A DNA stretch of 50,787 nucleotides from Bacteroidota bacterium (GCA_023251755.1 JAHEYF010000026.1:1-50787), one strand, 5' to 3'; numbered from the stretch's first letter, positions 18,477 through 27,138 are shown. Notes: generated by a model not told the origin, from the sequence alone. Numbers and translations: made by a program.

Positions 18477-19250
18477 TTGAAAACGAAAGAAGAGATTGTA
18501 AACAACTGGTTGCCCCGTTACACCGGGCTTAACCTCGACGAGTTCGGAAAATACATTATCCTGGTTAATTTCAGCACCTATGTAAAAATGTTTGCCGAAA
18601 TACACGGCGTTGAAATAAGGGGCACCGACCGGCCCATGAGCAGCGCTACCGCAGACAACATTACCATTATTAATTTTGGTATGGGCTCGGCCAGTGCAGC
18701 CACCATCATGGATCTGTTGTCGGCCATTCACCCCGAAGCTGTTTTGTTTTTAGGCAAGTGCGGTGGACTGAAAAGGAAAAACCAATTGGGTGACCTGATT
18801 TTACCCATTGCAGCCATCAGGGGTGAAGGGACTTCCAACGATTATTTCCCTCCTGAGGTGCCGGCATTGCCCGCCTTTAGCCTGCAAAAAGCCATCTCTT
18901 ATACCATCCGTCTTTCACAACGTGATTACTGGACGGGTACTGTTTATACCACCAACAGGCGCGTGTGGGAACACGACGATGAATTTAAGGAATACCTGCG
19001 CAAAGTAAGGGCCATGGCTATTGACATGGAAACCGCAACTATTTTTTCGGTGGGCTTTAAAAATAAAATTTCTACCGGTTCCTTATTGCTTGTTACCGAT
19101 CAGCCGATGATACCCGACGGGGTAAAAACCGAAGCCAGCGATAAAAAAGTAACCGAAAGTTTTGTGTACGAACATTTGCGCATTGGTATCGATTCTTTAA
19201 AAGAATTGCAGAACAACGGGGTTTCGGTTAAACATCTCCGGTTCGAATAA
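18477..19250 (+). CDS. amn: AMP nucleosidase (short Bacteroidota form)
   Basis: It hydrolyses AMP to adenine and ribose 5-phosphate in purine salvage. The 257-residue protein corresponds to the catalytic phosphorylase-like domain only and lacks the N-terminal regulatory half of the longer enterobacterial enzyme. Visible features are the nucleoside phosphorylase-fold stretches IINFGMGSASAATIMDLL and FLGKCGGLK, the late motif MAIDMETATIF that contacts the ribose, and LLVTDQPM. The start is a TTG at 18477; no in-frame ATG lies upstream, and the N-terminus MKTKEEIVNNWLPRY fits the family. It diverges from the HsdR-N-like gene across about 120 nt and is followed by holA. Confidence 0.93.
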   Translation: MKTKEEIVNNWLPRYTGLNLDEFGKYIILVNFSTYVKMFAEIHGVEIRGTDRPMSSATADNITIINFGMGSASAATIMDLLSAIHPEAVLFLGKCGGLKRKNQLGDLILPIAAIRGEGTSNDYFPPEVPALPAFSLQKAISYTIRLSQRDYWTGTVYTTNRRVWEHDDEFKEYLRKVRAMAIDMETATIFSVGFKNKISTGSLLLVTDQPMIPDGVKTEASDKKVTESFVYEHLRIGIDSLKELQNNGVSVKHLRFE

Positions 19251-19270
19251 AAAAGTTCTTTTGTTTAAGT

Positions 19271-19330
19271 GTTTATACGTTCTTTAGTTTGGGGTAACGA
19301 ATAAACAAGCGAACAAAAGAACGTATAAAC
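19271..19330. repeat. 15-bp perfect inverted repeat between amn and holA
   Basis: GTTTATACGTTCTTT (19271-19285) is perfectly inverted as AAAGAACGTATAAAC (19316-19330), ending 7 nt before the holA ATG. The spacer contains TAACGAATAAACAAG, shared with the repeat at 12783-12832. There is no T-tract on the plus strand. It may be a repeat element or a leader hairpin that affects holA translation. Confidence 0.6.
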
Positions 19331-19337
19331 TTATATT

Positions 19338-20393
19338 ATGAGTGAATTCAACGACATACTCACCGATCTTAAACGAAAAATAGTTAAGCCCGTTTATTTT
19401 TTATGCGGTGAGGAGCCTTACTTTATTGATGAGATAAGCAATTACATTGAAAACAACTTCCTGGATGAATCGGAAAAAGAGTTTAACCAAAGTGTAATTT
19501 ACGGCAGGGATGTGGATATGTCGGCTATTATAGGAGCAGCCAAACGCTTTCCGATGATGAGCGAGTACCAGGTGGTAATTGTAAAAGAAGCCCAGAACCT
19601 GCGCGAATTTTCGAAAGCCGGTGGTACAGACGATGAACCTACTTCTAAGTCTGCCTCCGCCAGCAACCCTTTTCTGGCTTATGTGGAACACCCACAACCC
19701 TCCACCATATTGGTGATTTGCCACAAGTACAAAACCATTGATAAACGCACCGCGCTTGCCAAGGCCATACAAAAGAAGTCTGTTTTTTTTGAATCCAAAA
19801 AATTATACGACAACCAGGTGCCCGATTGGGTAAACACTTACCTGAAAGGCCTTGGTTATAAAATCAACCCCAAAGCCGCTGCAATGCTGGCCGATTACTT
19901 GGGCAACGATTTATCGAAAATAGCCAATGAGCTGGGTAAGCTGGTTATAAACATTAGCGCCGATACTGAAATAAGCACCGATCATATTCAGGATAACATT
20001 GGCATCAGTAAAGATTACAATATATTTGAATTGCAGGATGCGCTGGGCAAAAAGGATGTACTAAAATCAAACCGCATTGTAAATTATTTTGCCTCCAACC
20101 CCAAAGACAATCCCCTGGTGCTTTCCATCAGTTCATTGTATGGTTATTTCAGCAAAATACTGCTCTACCATTTTACGCCCGATAAAAACAAATTTAACGT
20201 AGCAAAGGCATTGGGCGTTAACCCCTTTTTTGTGGAGGGCTATGAAAGGGCGGGCCGTAATTATGGAACGGCAAAACTCAAATCTATTTTTGCTTCCCTG
20301 CGCGAATGCGACCTCCGCTCCAAGGGCATTGACAACCCGAGCGTGAATGATGGGGAATTGCTGAAGGAACTGGTGTTTAAGATTCTTCATTGA
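19338..20393 (+). CDS. holA: DNA polymerase III subunit delta
   Basis: HolA opens the beta sliding clamp as part of the clamp loader. The 351-residue protein has the expected layout: an N-terminal AAA-like fold with degenerate nucleotide site (IVKPVYFLCGEEPYFIDEI), the middle lid domain (MLADYLGNDLSKIANELGKL), and the helical collar C-terminus (LKSIFASLRECDLRSKG). The order amn-holA with an HsdR-N-like gene next to them is, as far as I recall, common in Bacteroidota. The ATG at 19338 lies just after the inverted repeat. Confidence 0.95.
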   Translation: MSEFNDILTDLKRKIVKPVYFLCGEEPYFIDEISNYIENNFLDESEKEFNQSVIYGRDVDMSAIIGAAKRFPMMSEYQVVIVKEAQNLREFSKAGGTDDEPTSKSASASNPFLAYVEHPQPSTILVICHKYKTIDKRTALAKAIQKKSVFFESKKLYDNQVPDWVNTYLKGLGYKINPKAAAMLADYLGNDLSKIANELGKLVINISADTEISTDHIQDNIGISKDYNIFELQDALGKKDVLKSNRIVNYFASNPKDNPLVLSISSLYGYFSKILLYHFTPDKNKFNVAKALGVNPFFVEGYERAGRNYGTAKLKSIFASLRECDLRSKGIDNPSVNDGELLKELVFKILH

Positions 20394-20595
20394 TAAATTA
20401 CGAGTTACGAAGGACGATTGACGAATCTACATTTTCGCAATTAGCAGCCAACGAAGAACACTGAACGAAGAACTTAGAACAATAATTCGCGCCCCATGTC
20501 GTTCTACTAACAAATCCGTGTTTAAAAGTATCTGTTGCAACACCATTACTTCGTTCAATACCACTGTACTTTCGTAACAATTTAAATCTCATCTT
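20394..20595. other. Intergenic region with degenerate short repeats
   Basis: No gene is seen. The stretch carries repeat-like phrases such as ACGAGTTACGAAGGACGA and AACGAAGAACACTGAACGAAG. TACTTTCG near 20570 is one base from TAnnTTTG, could serve the exbB operon, and lies about 25 nt before the ATG. Confidence 0.4.
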
Positions 20596-21342
20596 ATGTT
20601 AGGAATACTCCTGCAAATTAATACCGGTGTAAACGCTGCGGTAACTGATACTGCCCAGGCGGTAAACAATGCTGCGCAACAGGTGGTTTCAACACTGCCC
20701 GCACAACCGGTAATAACCGAAACCAGCTTCTCTCTGTTCAGCATGATTGCCAAAGGCGGAGTCATGATGATTCCATTGGGGATATTGCTGGTGTTGTCCA
20801 TTTACGTTTTAGTGGAGCGTTTGTTAACACTCAGCAAAGCTTCCAAAAAAAATCCTGGCTTACTGGCCGGCCTTAAGGGCATGGTACACGCTGGTAACAT
20901 TGATGCTGCCAAAGCATTGTGCAGAAACAACAATACTCCTGAATCGAACATGATTGAAAAAGGGCTCAGTCGTATTGGCCAACCCATGGCCGAAATACGT
21001 GAAGCCATGGTGGAAGCCGCAACGGTAGAATTAAACGCCCTCGAAAAAAACCTGAGTATATTAAACATCACCGGGCGTATTGCCCCTATGTTTGGTTTCG
21101 TTGGGACCATTATCGGGGTTATTAAAATATTTTACGACATCTCTCTTGCTAAAACTGTTGAAATAGAAGTTATTTCCAACGGGTTGTACCAAAAAATGAT
21201 TACCTCCGCAGGAGGCTTGGTTGTGGGTGTTTTGGCTTTTATTGCCTATCACTGGATGAACACCCGCATCGATAAAATTGCCCATCGCATGGAAGATAGC
21301 AAAATGAAATTTTTAGATATACTGAACGAGCCCACCAAATAA
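20596..21342 (+). CDS. exbB: MotA/TolQ/ExbB proton channel family protein
   Basis: This is the inner-membrane proton channel subunit that powers TonB-dependent outer-membrane transport (or Tol). The 248-residue protein has an N-terminal Ala/Thr/Val-rich extension, then three membrane segments at about 52-74, 158-176 and 203-222. The conserved channel helix starts GRIAPMFGFVGTIIGVIKIF and a long cytoplasmic loop separates TM1 and TM2. It is first in an operon exbB-exbD-tonB-like, with 45 nt to exbD. TolQ cannot be strictly excluded, but the ExbD and TonB-like neighbours favour ExbB. Confidence 0.9.
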   Translation: MLGILLQINTGVNAAVTDTAQAVNNAAQQVVSTLPAQPVITETSFSLFSMIAKGGVMMIPLGILLVLSIYVLVERLLTLSKASKKNPGLLAGLKGMVHAGNIDAAKALCRNNNTPESNMIEKGLSRIGQPMAEIREAMVEAATVELNALEKNLSILNITGRIAPMFGFVGTIIGVIKIFYDISLAKTVEIEVISNGLYQKMITSAGGLVVGVLAFIAYHWMNTRIDKIAHRMEDSKMKFLDILNEPTK

Positions 21343-21387
21343 ATTTGTGGAATACATTTGCATTAAGCATCCTTAAAAACAAAACAC

Positions 21388-21792
21388 ATGGCCCTGCGCA
21401 AACGACATAAAGAAGCCGAAGTAAGTACAGATTCGCTGAACGATATCATGTTCTTTCTCCTGTTGTTCTTCCTTATTCTTTCCACCATGGTTAGCCCCAA
21501 TGCCATACGGGTAAATTTACCCAGTTCAAAAAATCAGCCGGCACCCGAAAAAAAACAACCCATACATTTAGCCGTTACCAAAGACAGAAAATATTTTGTA
21601 GACAGTAAAGAAGTAAATTTTGGAGAATTGGAAACCATATTGTCTGCACAAATAAAAGACAAGCCCGACGCAGTAATTGTATTGCACATTGATAAAGATT
21701 TAATTTACCAGGATTTTATTGACGTGATGCAGATTGGCGACCGCTTAAAATGCAAAATGGTATGTGCCACCAAACCTTCTAACTCCAAGTAA
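21388..21792 (+). CDS. exbD: ExbD/TolR family biopolymer transport protein
   Basis: The 134-residue protein has one N-terminal membrane helix (about 20-37) preceded by the conserved Asp19 (LNDIMFFLLLFFLI), the proton-carrying residue of ExbD/TolR. A periplasmic domain of about 95 residues ends in LKCKMVCATKP. It sits between exbB and the TonB-like gene, and its stop codon lies one base before the next ATG. Confidence 0.92.
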   Translation: MALRKRHKEAEVSTDSLNDIMFFLLLFFLILSTMVSPNAIRVNLPSSKNQPAPEKKQPIHLAVTKDRKYFVDSKEVNFGELETILSAQIKDKPDAVIVLHIDKDLIYQDFIDVMQIGDRLKCKMVCATKPSNSK

Positions 21793-21793
21793 T

Positions 21794-22600
21794 ATGGAAG
21801 CAGTGCAAGCTGAAAAAGAAGAAAGAAAAAACCAGGTCCTTGCCGGCTTTATTTCATTGGGTATAACAGGATTAATTCTCCTGTTTTTTATCCTGTATAA
21901 AATCATAACACCCAATCCTCCTTTTGAATTTGCAGGAGAAGGCGGCATAGAGGTGAATTTTGGAACTTATAATGAAGGTACAGGGGAAGTAGAGAGCGAT
22001 GGAATTGGCACGGCAACAAGTGTGGTGGCCGAATCCTCGTCCAGTAAAAGTGAGGCATCGTCCAGTAAAGAAGAAGTATACACTTCTGATAACGGGGAGC
22101 CCGTAGACATGAAGAAAGACGAGAACAAACCCAAGATAGAAAATAATGTTACCGTTATAAAAACAAACACAACTACGCCCAAAGAAAATAAAAACAACAA
22201 CAGTTTACTGAACGCCTATACTAAAAACACCGGGAAAAATGGTGGTGGGGACGGAAACTCCGGAGAAGCCGGAAATGAAGGCCAACCGGATGGAAACCTG
22301 AATACGCATGGAATAGGAGGAACAGGGGGCGGAACAGATGGAAGCAATGGCCTGGGAGGAAGAAAATTGATAACCCTGCCCTGCAAGGCCGACGATAGCC
22401 GCGAAGAAGGGACTGTTGTCGTAATTATTAAAGTAGATAAACAGGGCAACATTACTGCGGCCGATCCGAATGGCCGTGGAACCAATACCTCCAGCGCCAT
22501 GTTAAAATCAAAAGCCCGGCAGGCTGTGTTATGCGCTAAACTTTCGCCAAGCGATAAAGAAGAACAAACCCTGGCCATTACAATTGTATTCAAATTCTGA
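21794..22600 (+). CDS. TonB-like energy transducer
   Basis: The 268-residue protein has a membrane helix near the N-terminus (about 15-35) and a long Ser/Lys/Asn- and then Gly-rich periplasmic linker (about 75-190, with GTGGGTDGSNGLGG). The compact C-terminal domain has two cysteines (PCKAD and VLCAK) and resembles the TonB/TolA C-terminal fold (GTVVVIIKVDKQGNITAADP). I use the ATG at 21794, one base after the exbD stop; a frame extension back to 21764 lies inside exbD. It would link the ExbBD motor to outer-membrane receptors. TolA is an alternative. Confidence 0.82.
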   Translation: MEAVQAEKEERKNQVLAGFISLGITGLILLFFILYKIITPNPPFEFAGEGGIEVNFGTYNEGTGEVESDGIGTATSVVAESSSSKSEASSSKEEVYTSDNGEPVDMKKDENKPKIENNVTVIKTNTTTPKENKNNNSLLNAYTKNTGKNGGGDGNSGEAGNEGQPDGNLNTHGIGGTGGGTDGSNGLGGRKLITLPCKADDSREEGTVVVIIKVDKQGNITAADPNGRGTNTSSAMLKSKARQAVLCAKLSPSDKEEQTLAITIVFKF

Positions 22601-22621
22601 TCTTCAAACCAAATTCATTTG

Positions 22622-22629
22622 TAATTTTG
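22622..22629 (+). promoter_or_regulatory. Bacteroidota -7-like element upstream of folC
   Basis: TAATTTTG fits TAnnTTTG and ends 19 nt before the folC ATG. I find no clear TTTG at the expected -33 distance, so folC may also be read from the exbB operon. Confidence 0.35.
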
Positions 22630-22648
22630 CTGCTCATAGTCACTATTT

Positions 22649-23950
22649 ATGAGCTATCAGCAAACCCTCGATTACCTGTACGGGCAGCTTCCCATGTTTC
22701 ACCGGATTGGTGCGGCGGCATACAAAGCCAATCTCGACAACACCTTCGCCATTTGTAAATTACTGAAGAACCCGGAAAGAAAATTTAAAAGCATACACAT
22801 TGCCGGAACCAATGGAAAAGGCTCGAGCTCGCACATGCTGTCCGCTGCTTTTCAACAGGCCGGGTACAAAACGGGTCTGTATACTTCCCCGCATTTAATC
22901 GACTTCAGGGAACGTATACGTATAAACGGGAAGATGATCCCAAAAAAACACATAACAGACTTTGTAGAAAAGTACAAAAAGGACTTCGAAAAAATACAAC
23001 CTTCTTTTTTTGAATGGACAGTAGGCCTGGCTTTCGATTATTTTGCTTCGCAACAGGTAGACATTGCTATTGTTGAAGTGGGCCTTGGCGGCCGGCTCGA
23101 CTCCACCAATGTGTTGAACCCCATCGTTTCTTTAATCACCAACATCAGTTTTGATCACACCAATTTATTGGGCAATACCCTTAAAAAAATTGCAGCAGAA
23201 AAAGCAGGCATCATTAAAAAAAAGGTGCCTGTTGTCATCAGTCAGTACCAGGCCGAAACAGCAGTTGTATTTAAAAACAAAGCCCGTAAAGAAAATGCGC
23301 CGCTTGTTTTTGCAGACAAAGAAAACAAACTTCTGTCTTACACCTGGGACAAAAACCGCCTGTTTGTTTCTTACGAAAATCAGAAAGAAAATAACATTCA
23401 CAAGTACTCCCTTGATTTAACAGGCTCTTATCAGCTTAAGAACCTTTGCGGAGTGATAACAACACTTGAAATAGCCAAAACAAAGGGCTTTAAAAAGCTG
23501 AATACTCAAACAAATTACAAGGCCTTTCAACAGGTAAAAAAACTGACCGGTTTAATGGGCCGCTGGCAGGTGCTTGGCCAACAACCTTTAACCATAGCCG
23601 ACACAGGGCATAACGAAGACGGTATAAAGGAAGTGATCGCCAACATTGAGCAACAATCTTACCGTCAGCTTCATATTGTATTGGGCATGGTGAACGATAA
23701 AGACCTGAACAGTGTGCTAAAATTATTACCAAAAAAGGCCGTCTATTATTTTACCAAAGCAGATATTCCACGGGCATTAAATGAAAAAGAATTAGCCGGC
23801 CAGGCGCAACAACTGGGATTAAAAGGCAATTGTTACCCAACAGTAAAGGAAGCCTGGCTTAAGGCAGCTAAATCCGCAGCAGCAAGCGATTTAATATTTA
23901 TAGGTGGCAGTACCTTTATTGTAGCTGATGCCTTGAAAAATCCTATTTAA
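22649..23950 (+). CDS. folC: Bifunctional folylpolyglutamate synthase / dihydrofolate synthase
   Basis: FolC adds glutamate to dihydropteroate and later extends the polyglutamate tail of folates. The 433-residue length is usual. The ATP-binding P-loop is GTNGKGS (53-59), followed by the family signatures GLYTSPHLIDFRERIRING, EVGLGGRLDSTN and SFDHTNLLGNTLKKIAAEKAGI. The C-terminal Mur-ligase-type domain includes DTGHNEDG and IFIGGSTFIVADAL. It lies 48 nt after the TonB-like gene, and tRNA-Val follows. Confidence 0.96.
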   Translation: MSYQQTLDYLYGQLPMFHRIGAAAYKANLDNTFAICKLLKNPERKFKSIHIAGTNGKGSSSHMLSAAFQQAGYKTGLYTSPHLIDFRERIRINGKMIPKKHITDFVEKYKKDFEKIQPSFFEWTVGLAFDYFASQQVDIAIVEVGLGGRLDSTNVLNPIVSLITNISFDHTNLLGNTLKKIAAEKAGIIKKKVPVVISQYQAETAVVFKNKARKENAPLVFADKENKLLSYTWDKNRLFVSYENQKENNIHKYSLDLTGSYQLKNLCGVITTLEIAKTKGFKKLNTQTNYKAFQQVKKLTGLMGRWQVLGQQPLTIADTGHNEDGIKEVIANIEQQSYRQLHIVLGMVNDKDLNSVLKLLPKKAVYYFTKADIPRALNEKELAGQAQQLGLKGNCYPTVKEAWLKAAKSAAASDLIFIGGSTFIVADALKNPI

Positions 23951-23992
23951 TACTTTGATTTTAAGTGTACTATAAAAAAATAGCATTTATTT

Positions 23993-24023
23993 TTTGCGAA
24001 TTAAAAATTAGCCGTTATATTTG
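23993..24023 (+). promoter_or_regulatory. Bacteroidota promoter of tRNA-Val
   Basis: TTTG at 23993-23996 and TATATTTG at 24016-24023 are separated by 19 nt, a full match to the TTTG-N17-23-TAnnTTTG consensus. It lies 18 nt before the mature tRNA 5' end. Confidence 0.8.
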
Positions 24024-24041
24024 CAGTCCCAAATCAAAAAC

Positions 24042-24116
24042 GGGAGCTTAGCTCAGCTGGTTCAGAGCATCTGCCTTACAAGCAGAGGGTCACAGGTTCG
24101 AATCCTGTAGCTCCCA
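24042..24116 (+). tRNA. tRNA-Val (anticodon TAC)
   Basis: The cloverleaf can be folded by eye. The acceptor stem GGGAGCT/AGCTCCC has discriminator A, the D arm contains GCTCAGCTGGTTCAGAGC, the anticodon stem is TCTGC/GCAGA with loop CTTACAA (anticodon TAC at 24077-24079), and the T arm is ACAGGTTCGAATCCTGT. CCA is not encoded. It reads GUA and other valine codons by wobble. Confidence 0.97.
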
Positions 24117-24123
24117 CAAAAAA

Positions 24124-24147
24124 GCCGCTGATTTTCAGTGGCTTTTT
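24124..24147 (+). terminator. Terminator after tRNA-Val
   Basis: GCCGCTGA pairs with TCAGTGGC around a three-base loop, with one G-T wobble, followed by TTTTT. It lies 7 nt after the tRNA. Confidence 0.85.
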
Positions 24148-24216
24148 ACTTTTATACCGGCCTTCATATAAAACAGGGTTACCAAATTTTGTAATGTTAT
24201 TATGGAGGATTAATTA

Positions 24217-24462
24217 TTTATTGAACCACATAAGGCACATAAGGTCATATAAGCAAAATTACCGGGATGGCAATGAAAGGTGTTATATAAAGTCAATGGT
24301 GATTATAAATTTGAGGAAGACACAACGAAATGTATATAGTTAAGATGCTACATTTGACCCCACCAAAAACTAATGTGCCCTTATATGCCTTATGTGGTTA
24401 AATTACATTCCCAAACACTGCAAAACTAATGTGTCCTTATGTGCCTTATGTGGTTCAATAAA
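24217..24462. repeat. Element with 28-bp perfect terminal inverted repeats
   Basis: The left arm 24217-24244 (contains GAACCACATAAGGCACATA) is inverted without mismatch at 24435-24462. An additional degenerate copy of the right arm lies at 24370-24400, so two direct units of about 35 nt (AAAACTAATGTG ... CCTTATGTGGTT) form the right side. Nothing coding is inside. This explains most of the gap between tRNA-Val and the PhnA-like gene. It resembles a small non-autonomous element or a dispersed intergenic repeat. Confidence 0.75.
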
Positions 24463-24484
24463 TTAAAGAGTACATTATACCCTG

Positions 24485-25042
24485 TTACAGCTTCTTCACA
24501 AACTTTGTAAGTATAACAATTACCTGGTCGTTTATCTTTCCTTCTATCTGGTCGGTATTGTCTGATACCAATTTTATTTTTTTCACCACCACTCCTTTCG
24601 ATGCGGTAAAACTGGTTCCCTTTACATCCAGTGCCTGTGTTAGTACCACATTATCGCCTGTTTCCAATATATTTCCGAAAGCATCTTTGTGTACAGCTGC
24701 TACTTCAAATGCGCTAAGGGCCCATTGAATCAGGTCTTCGTCAAAGTCTACCGAAGCAATAAGGTTGGCTGCCCAGTCTTCATTCTTGTATTTATGCAAA
24801 ATCCGGTAACTGAGCGCCTGTACCGCTGGCTCCGGGTTCCAGATGCTTCCTTCGAGGCATCTCCAGTGAAAACCTGCATGCTCATCATCAATGGCTTTAA
24901 GGCAGGTATCGCACAGGGCAACCTGGTTTTTTATTTCGTCTTCGCTTTTCGGACTTACGGTATATGCATTACCTGCATTTTCTACATTACATAATTCGCA
25001 AAGGTCCTGGTTTCTTTGTTTTAATTCCTGAGATATGGCCAC
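24485..25042 (-). CDS. PhnA/YjdM-like zinc-ribbon protein
   Basis: The 185-residue protein has an N-terminal zinc-ribbon-like part with Cys15/Cys18 (LCELC) and Cys44/Cys47 (LCDTC). Its C-terminal PhnA domain (about 115-185) has the typical sequence DAFGNILETGDNVVLTQALDVKG and ends IVILTKFVKKL. Despite the PhnA name, members are not shown to degrade phosphonates, and the function is uncertain. The start is a GTG at 25042, the only start near the family N-terminus. No phosphonate genes are nearby. Confidence 0.88.
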   Translation of the reverse strand: MAISQELKQRNQDLCELCNVENAGNAYTVSPKSEDEIKNQVALCDTCLKAIDDEHAGFHWRCLEGSIWNPEPAVQALSYRILHKYKNEDWAANLIASVDFDEDLIQWALSAFEVAAVHKDAFGNILETGDNVVLTQALDVKGTSFTASKGVVVKKIKLVSDNTDQIEGKINDQVIVILTKFVKKL

Positions 25043-25105
25043 TATGATTTGGTTTTTAATATTGGAGGCAAAAGTAAGTTTAATTTTCTCAATTTAATGT
25101 TTTAA

Positions 25106-26560
25106 TTACCAGAAAGGATTTTTGTATTCAGGATCGGCCGGGTTAATTACAACAGGCCTGAAACCCACAAACGGCGATGATAAATGGCTTTTAAACTCTT
25201 TTTCTAATTGAAGATAATCTTCCTTGTTTTTCCAGCTTAAGCCCGAAAGCCATACACGTGAGGAGTTTCGTTGATTTACCATTTCGGAAGCCCTCCCGAT
25301 TTTACCGGAAACTTTCATACGCTCCGTATCTATGGTATCGGTATTAGCTGTATTGTTGTAATTAAATGCTTTACTGAAAAAGGCAATCATTTCATTTTCT
25401 TTCCAGCCGTATTTGTTGGTGGTGTATAAGGTATAAAGAGTATCGATTCGTTTCACCCGTTTTTTTACCAGCTCAATCCTGCTTTCAAACGATTTGTCCA
25501 CCAGGCCTTCGTCACTATCATAAATACTGTTGTAGCCTTTTTCAAAAGCAATTTTTGCGTAACCTTCACGGGCTGCATATATCCATTCTTCATCGTAAGG
25601 TAGCCGTACCTGTATGGGTTTATTTTTTAACTTGTTTTGCTGTATATAAAGTTTAGCTTCTTCTTCAAGCCATTGGCAGAACAACTTTGCTCCTTCATAA
25701 GTGATGTTAACCACGGGAAAGTCCTTGTACTTTTCATCCTGAAAATAAGTGTTGGCCAACAGGGGATATTCATACTTTGCCCAGTTTTCGGGGAATACCT
25801 GTGCAATAAAATAATCTTCATTTCTTTTTTGTATCAGCAGGTCGGCTAAAAAAGTTTTGTATTCCAGGTTGCTGATGCCCATGTTTCTTATGGCAAAGGC
25901 ATCCACAATTGTTTTTTTACCGGCATAAAAAATTTTACCCGCATCAATGTGTGTATACAAAGCTTTATCGGATGAAATAAGTTGATGCAGGATTTGTTGT
26001 TTAAGCCTGGAATAACGCAACTTGTCTTTATCCGACAAATAGGGAATAACTTTTTCTTCCCTTGCCTGTGAAATTTTTTCAGGTACACCTGAAGCAGATG
26101 AGCTACTACTGTTGCCCGGCTGAACCTGAATAAGCTGACGGGCAAATGTATCGGCATTTTTTATATAGGGAGTATTGTTTTGATCGGGCTTGTGTTCCAC
26201 CCCGTTTGCTGTTAAGGGGTTTTGCTGTGCCGCGTTCTCAGTCACATTTTGCGGTGTATGGCTTTGCTCAGCAAGACTTGAATTTACCGGAGTAGCTCTG
26301 AACAAATAAAACAAAGCCAGGCCAATAAGTAAAGCAATAAGAATAAAAAGAGAAAATAATTTTCCTCCTGAATGGCCAGGCTTTTTAGTTAATTTGTTTA
26401 GCAAGTCCTTTTCTTTGGCCGGATTAATTTTTGTAAGGTAATCCTGTTCCATAACAAAGCGCGCCTCTTCTTCATTCACAACAGCAGCCCTTTCGTCGAG
26501 GTATAAAGCCCGAAGCAATTCGTTTAAATCGTTTTCGTTTATTGGTTTTTTACCCGGCAT
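25106..26560 (-). CDS. Membrane-anchored FGE-sulfatase-like protein, putative anti-sigma partner
   Basis: Layout of the 484 residues: a cytoplasmic acidic N-terminus (1-60), one membrane helix (about 68-87), a Ser/Asn-rich linker, and an FGE/SUMF1-like domain (about 215-472). Domain landmarks are FAIRNMGISNLEYKTFL, FPVVNITYEGAKLFCQWL, RLPYDEEWIYAAREG and FVGFRPV. The GNVWEW motif is degraded to GRASEMV and RVLRGGSW to RVWLSGLSW. The catalytic cysteine pair of true formylglycine-generating enzymes is missing, so it is probably non-enzymatic, as I believe GldK-type T9SS proteins are. Its ATG shares one base with the stop of the ECF sigma gene (TAATG), the arrangement of sigma/anti-sigma pairs. 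The anti-sigma role is inference. Confidence 0.8.
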   Translation of the reverse strand: MPGKKPINENDLNELLRALYLDERAAVVNEEEARFVMEQDYLTKINPAKEKDLLNKLTKKPGHSGGKLFSLFILIALLIGLALFYLFRATPVNSSLAEQSHTPQNVTENAAQQNPLTANGVEHKPDQNNTPYIKNADTFARQLIQVQPGNSSSSSASGVPEKISQAREEKVIPYLSDKDKLRYSRLKQQILHQLISSDKALYTHIDAGKIFYAGKKTIVDAFAIRNMGISNLEYKTFLADLLIQKRNEDYFIAQVFPENWAKYEYPLLANTYFQDEKYKDFPVVNITYEGAKLFCQWLEEEAKLYIQQNKLKNKPIQVRLPYDEEWIYAAREGYAKIAFEKGYNSIYDSDEGLVDKSFESRIELVKKRVKRIDTLYTLYTTNKYGWKENEMIAFFSKAFNYNNTANTDTIDTERMKVSGKIGRASEMVNQRNSSRVWLSGLSWKNKEDYLQLEKEFKSHLSSPFVGFRPVVINPADPEYKNPFW

Positions 26561-27117
26561 TATTCATTGTTGTTAAGGCATTCGTTTACTTTATCTGTTA
26601 ATACCTGTTTGGCCCGCATGTAGTACACCTTGAGCTGCTTAACCGGTTTGTTCACGTATCGGGCAATTTCCTCGTACGAAAATTGCTGGGCCTTCATTAA
26701 AAGTAAAACCCTTTTCCAGTTTTCAAATTGTTCTAATATTTTTTTCAAACAGATCATGTGCATTGTAACACTTTCTTCTTCTTTCTCTTCCTTTATTTCA
26801 GATAAAATTTTTTCATGCCGCTCTTCCAATTCAACGGTTTCAATGCCCTTGCTTTTTTTCTCCTTGTAATAGTTCCTCAGGTTATTAATAAAAACCTGGT
26901 AAACAAAACCATTGAATTTTTTTTCGTTTTCAAAAGTATAACGGTCAATCACCTCAATAATTTTATACAGGGTTTTATAAATCAGGTCCCAGGCTTCGTC
27001 TTCATCAAGGTTCCATTTGCATACAGCAAAGCCGTACAGCTTTTTGCCATAGCTGTTATACAATGCTGTAATTGCCTGTTTATCTTTTGTCTTTAATTTT
27101 TTAACCAGTTCTGTCAT
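26560..27117 (-). CDS. ECF-type RNA polymerase sigma factor
   Basis: The 185-residue sigma-70 family protein begins at the ATG at 27117. Region 2 (about 15-80) includes LYNSYGKKLYGFA and the DLIYKTLYKIIEVIDRY helix, and region 4 (about 130-180) has the helix-turn-helix FSYEEIARYVNKPVKQLKVYYMRAK. A Lys/Glu-rich linker (residues 85-115) lies between. An upstream in-frame TTG at 27126 would lie inside the inverted repeat. The downstream gene overlaps by one base and encodes a membrane protein that may control it. An 8-bp inverted repeat abuts its start codon. Confidence 0.9.
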   Translation of the reverse strand: MTELVKKLKTKDKQAITALYNSYGKKLYGFAVCKWNLDEDEAWDLIYKTLYKIIEVIDRYTFENEKKFNGFVYQVFINNLRNYYKEKKSKGIETVELEERHEKILSEIKEEKEEESVTMHMICLKKILEQFENWKRVLLLMKAQQFSYEEIARYVNKPVKQLKVYYMRAKQVLTDKVNECLNNNE

Positions 27118-27138
27118 ACTGTTCAAGACCTGAACAGT
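27118..27138. promoter_or_regulatory. 8-bp inverted repeat abutting the sigma factor start codon
   Basis: ACTGTTCA (27118-27125) and TGAACAGT (27131-27138) are perfect inverses with a 5-nt spacer. The arm nearer the gene ends at the base before the ATG (minus strand, 27117). It could be an operator or an RNA hairpin hiding the start. A half-site ACTGTTC occurs at 27187-27193 in the end of the upstream gene. Confidence 0.55.

Noticed and set aside
24217-24462. CRISPR array
   Set aside because: Units are inverted and unevenly spaced, with no regular spacers; no cas genes.
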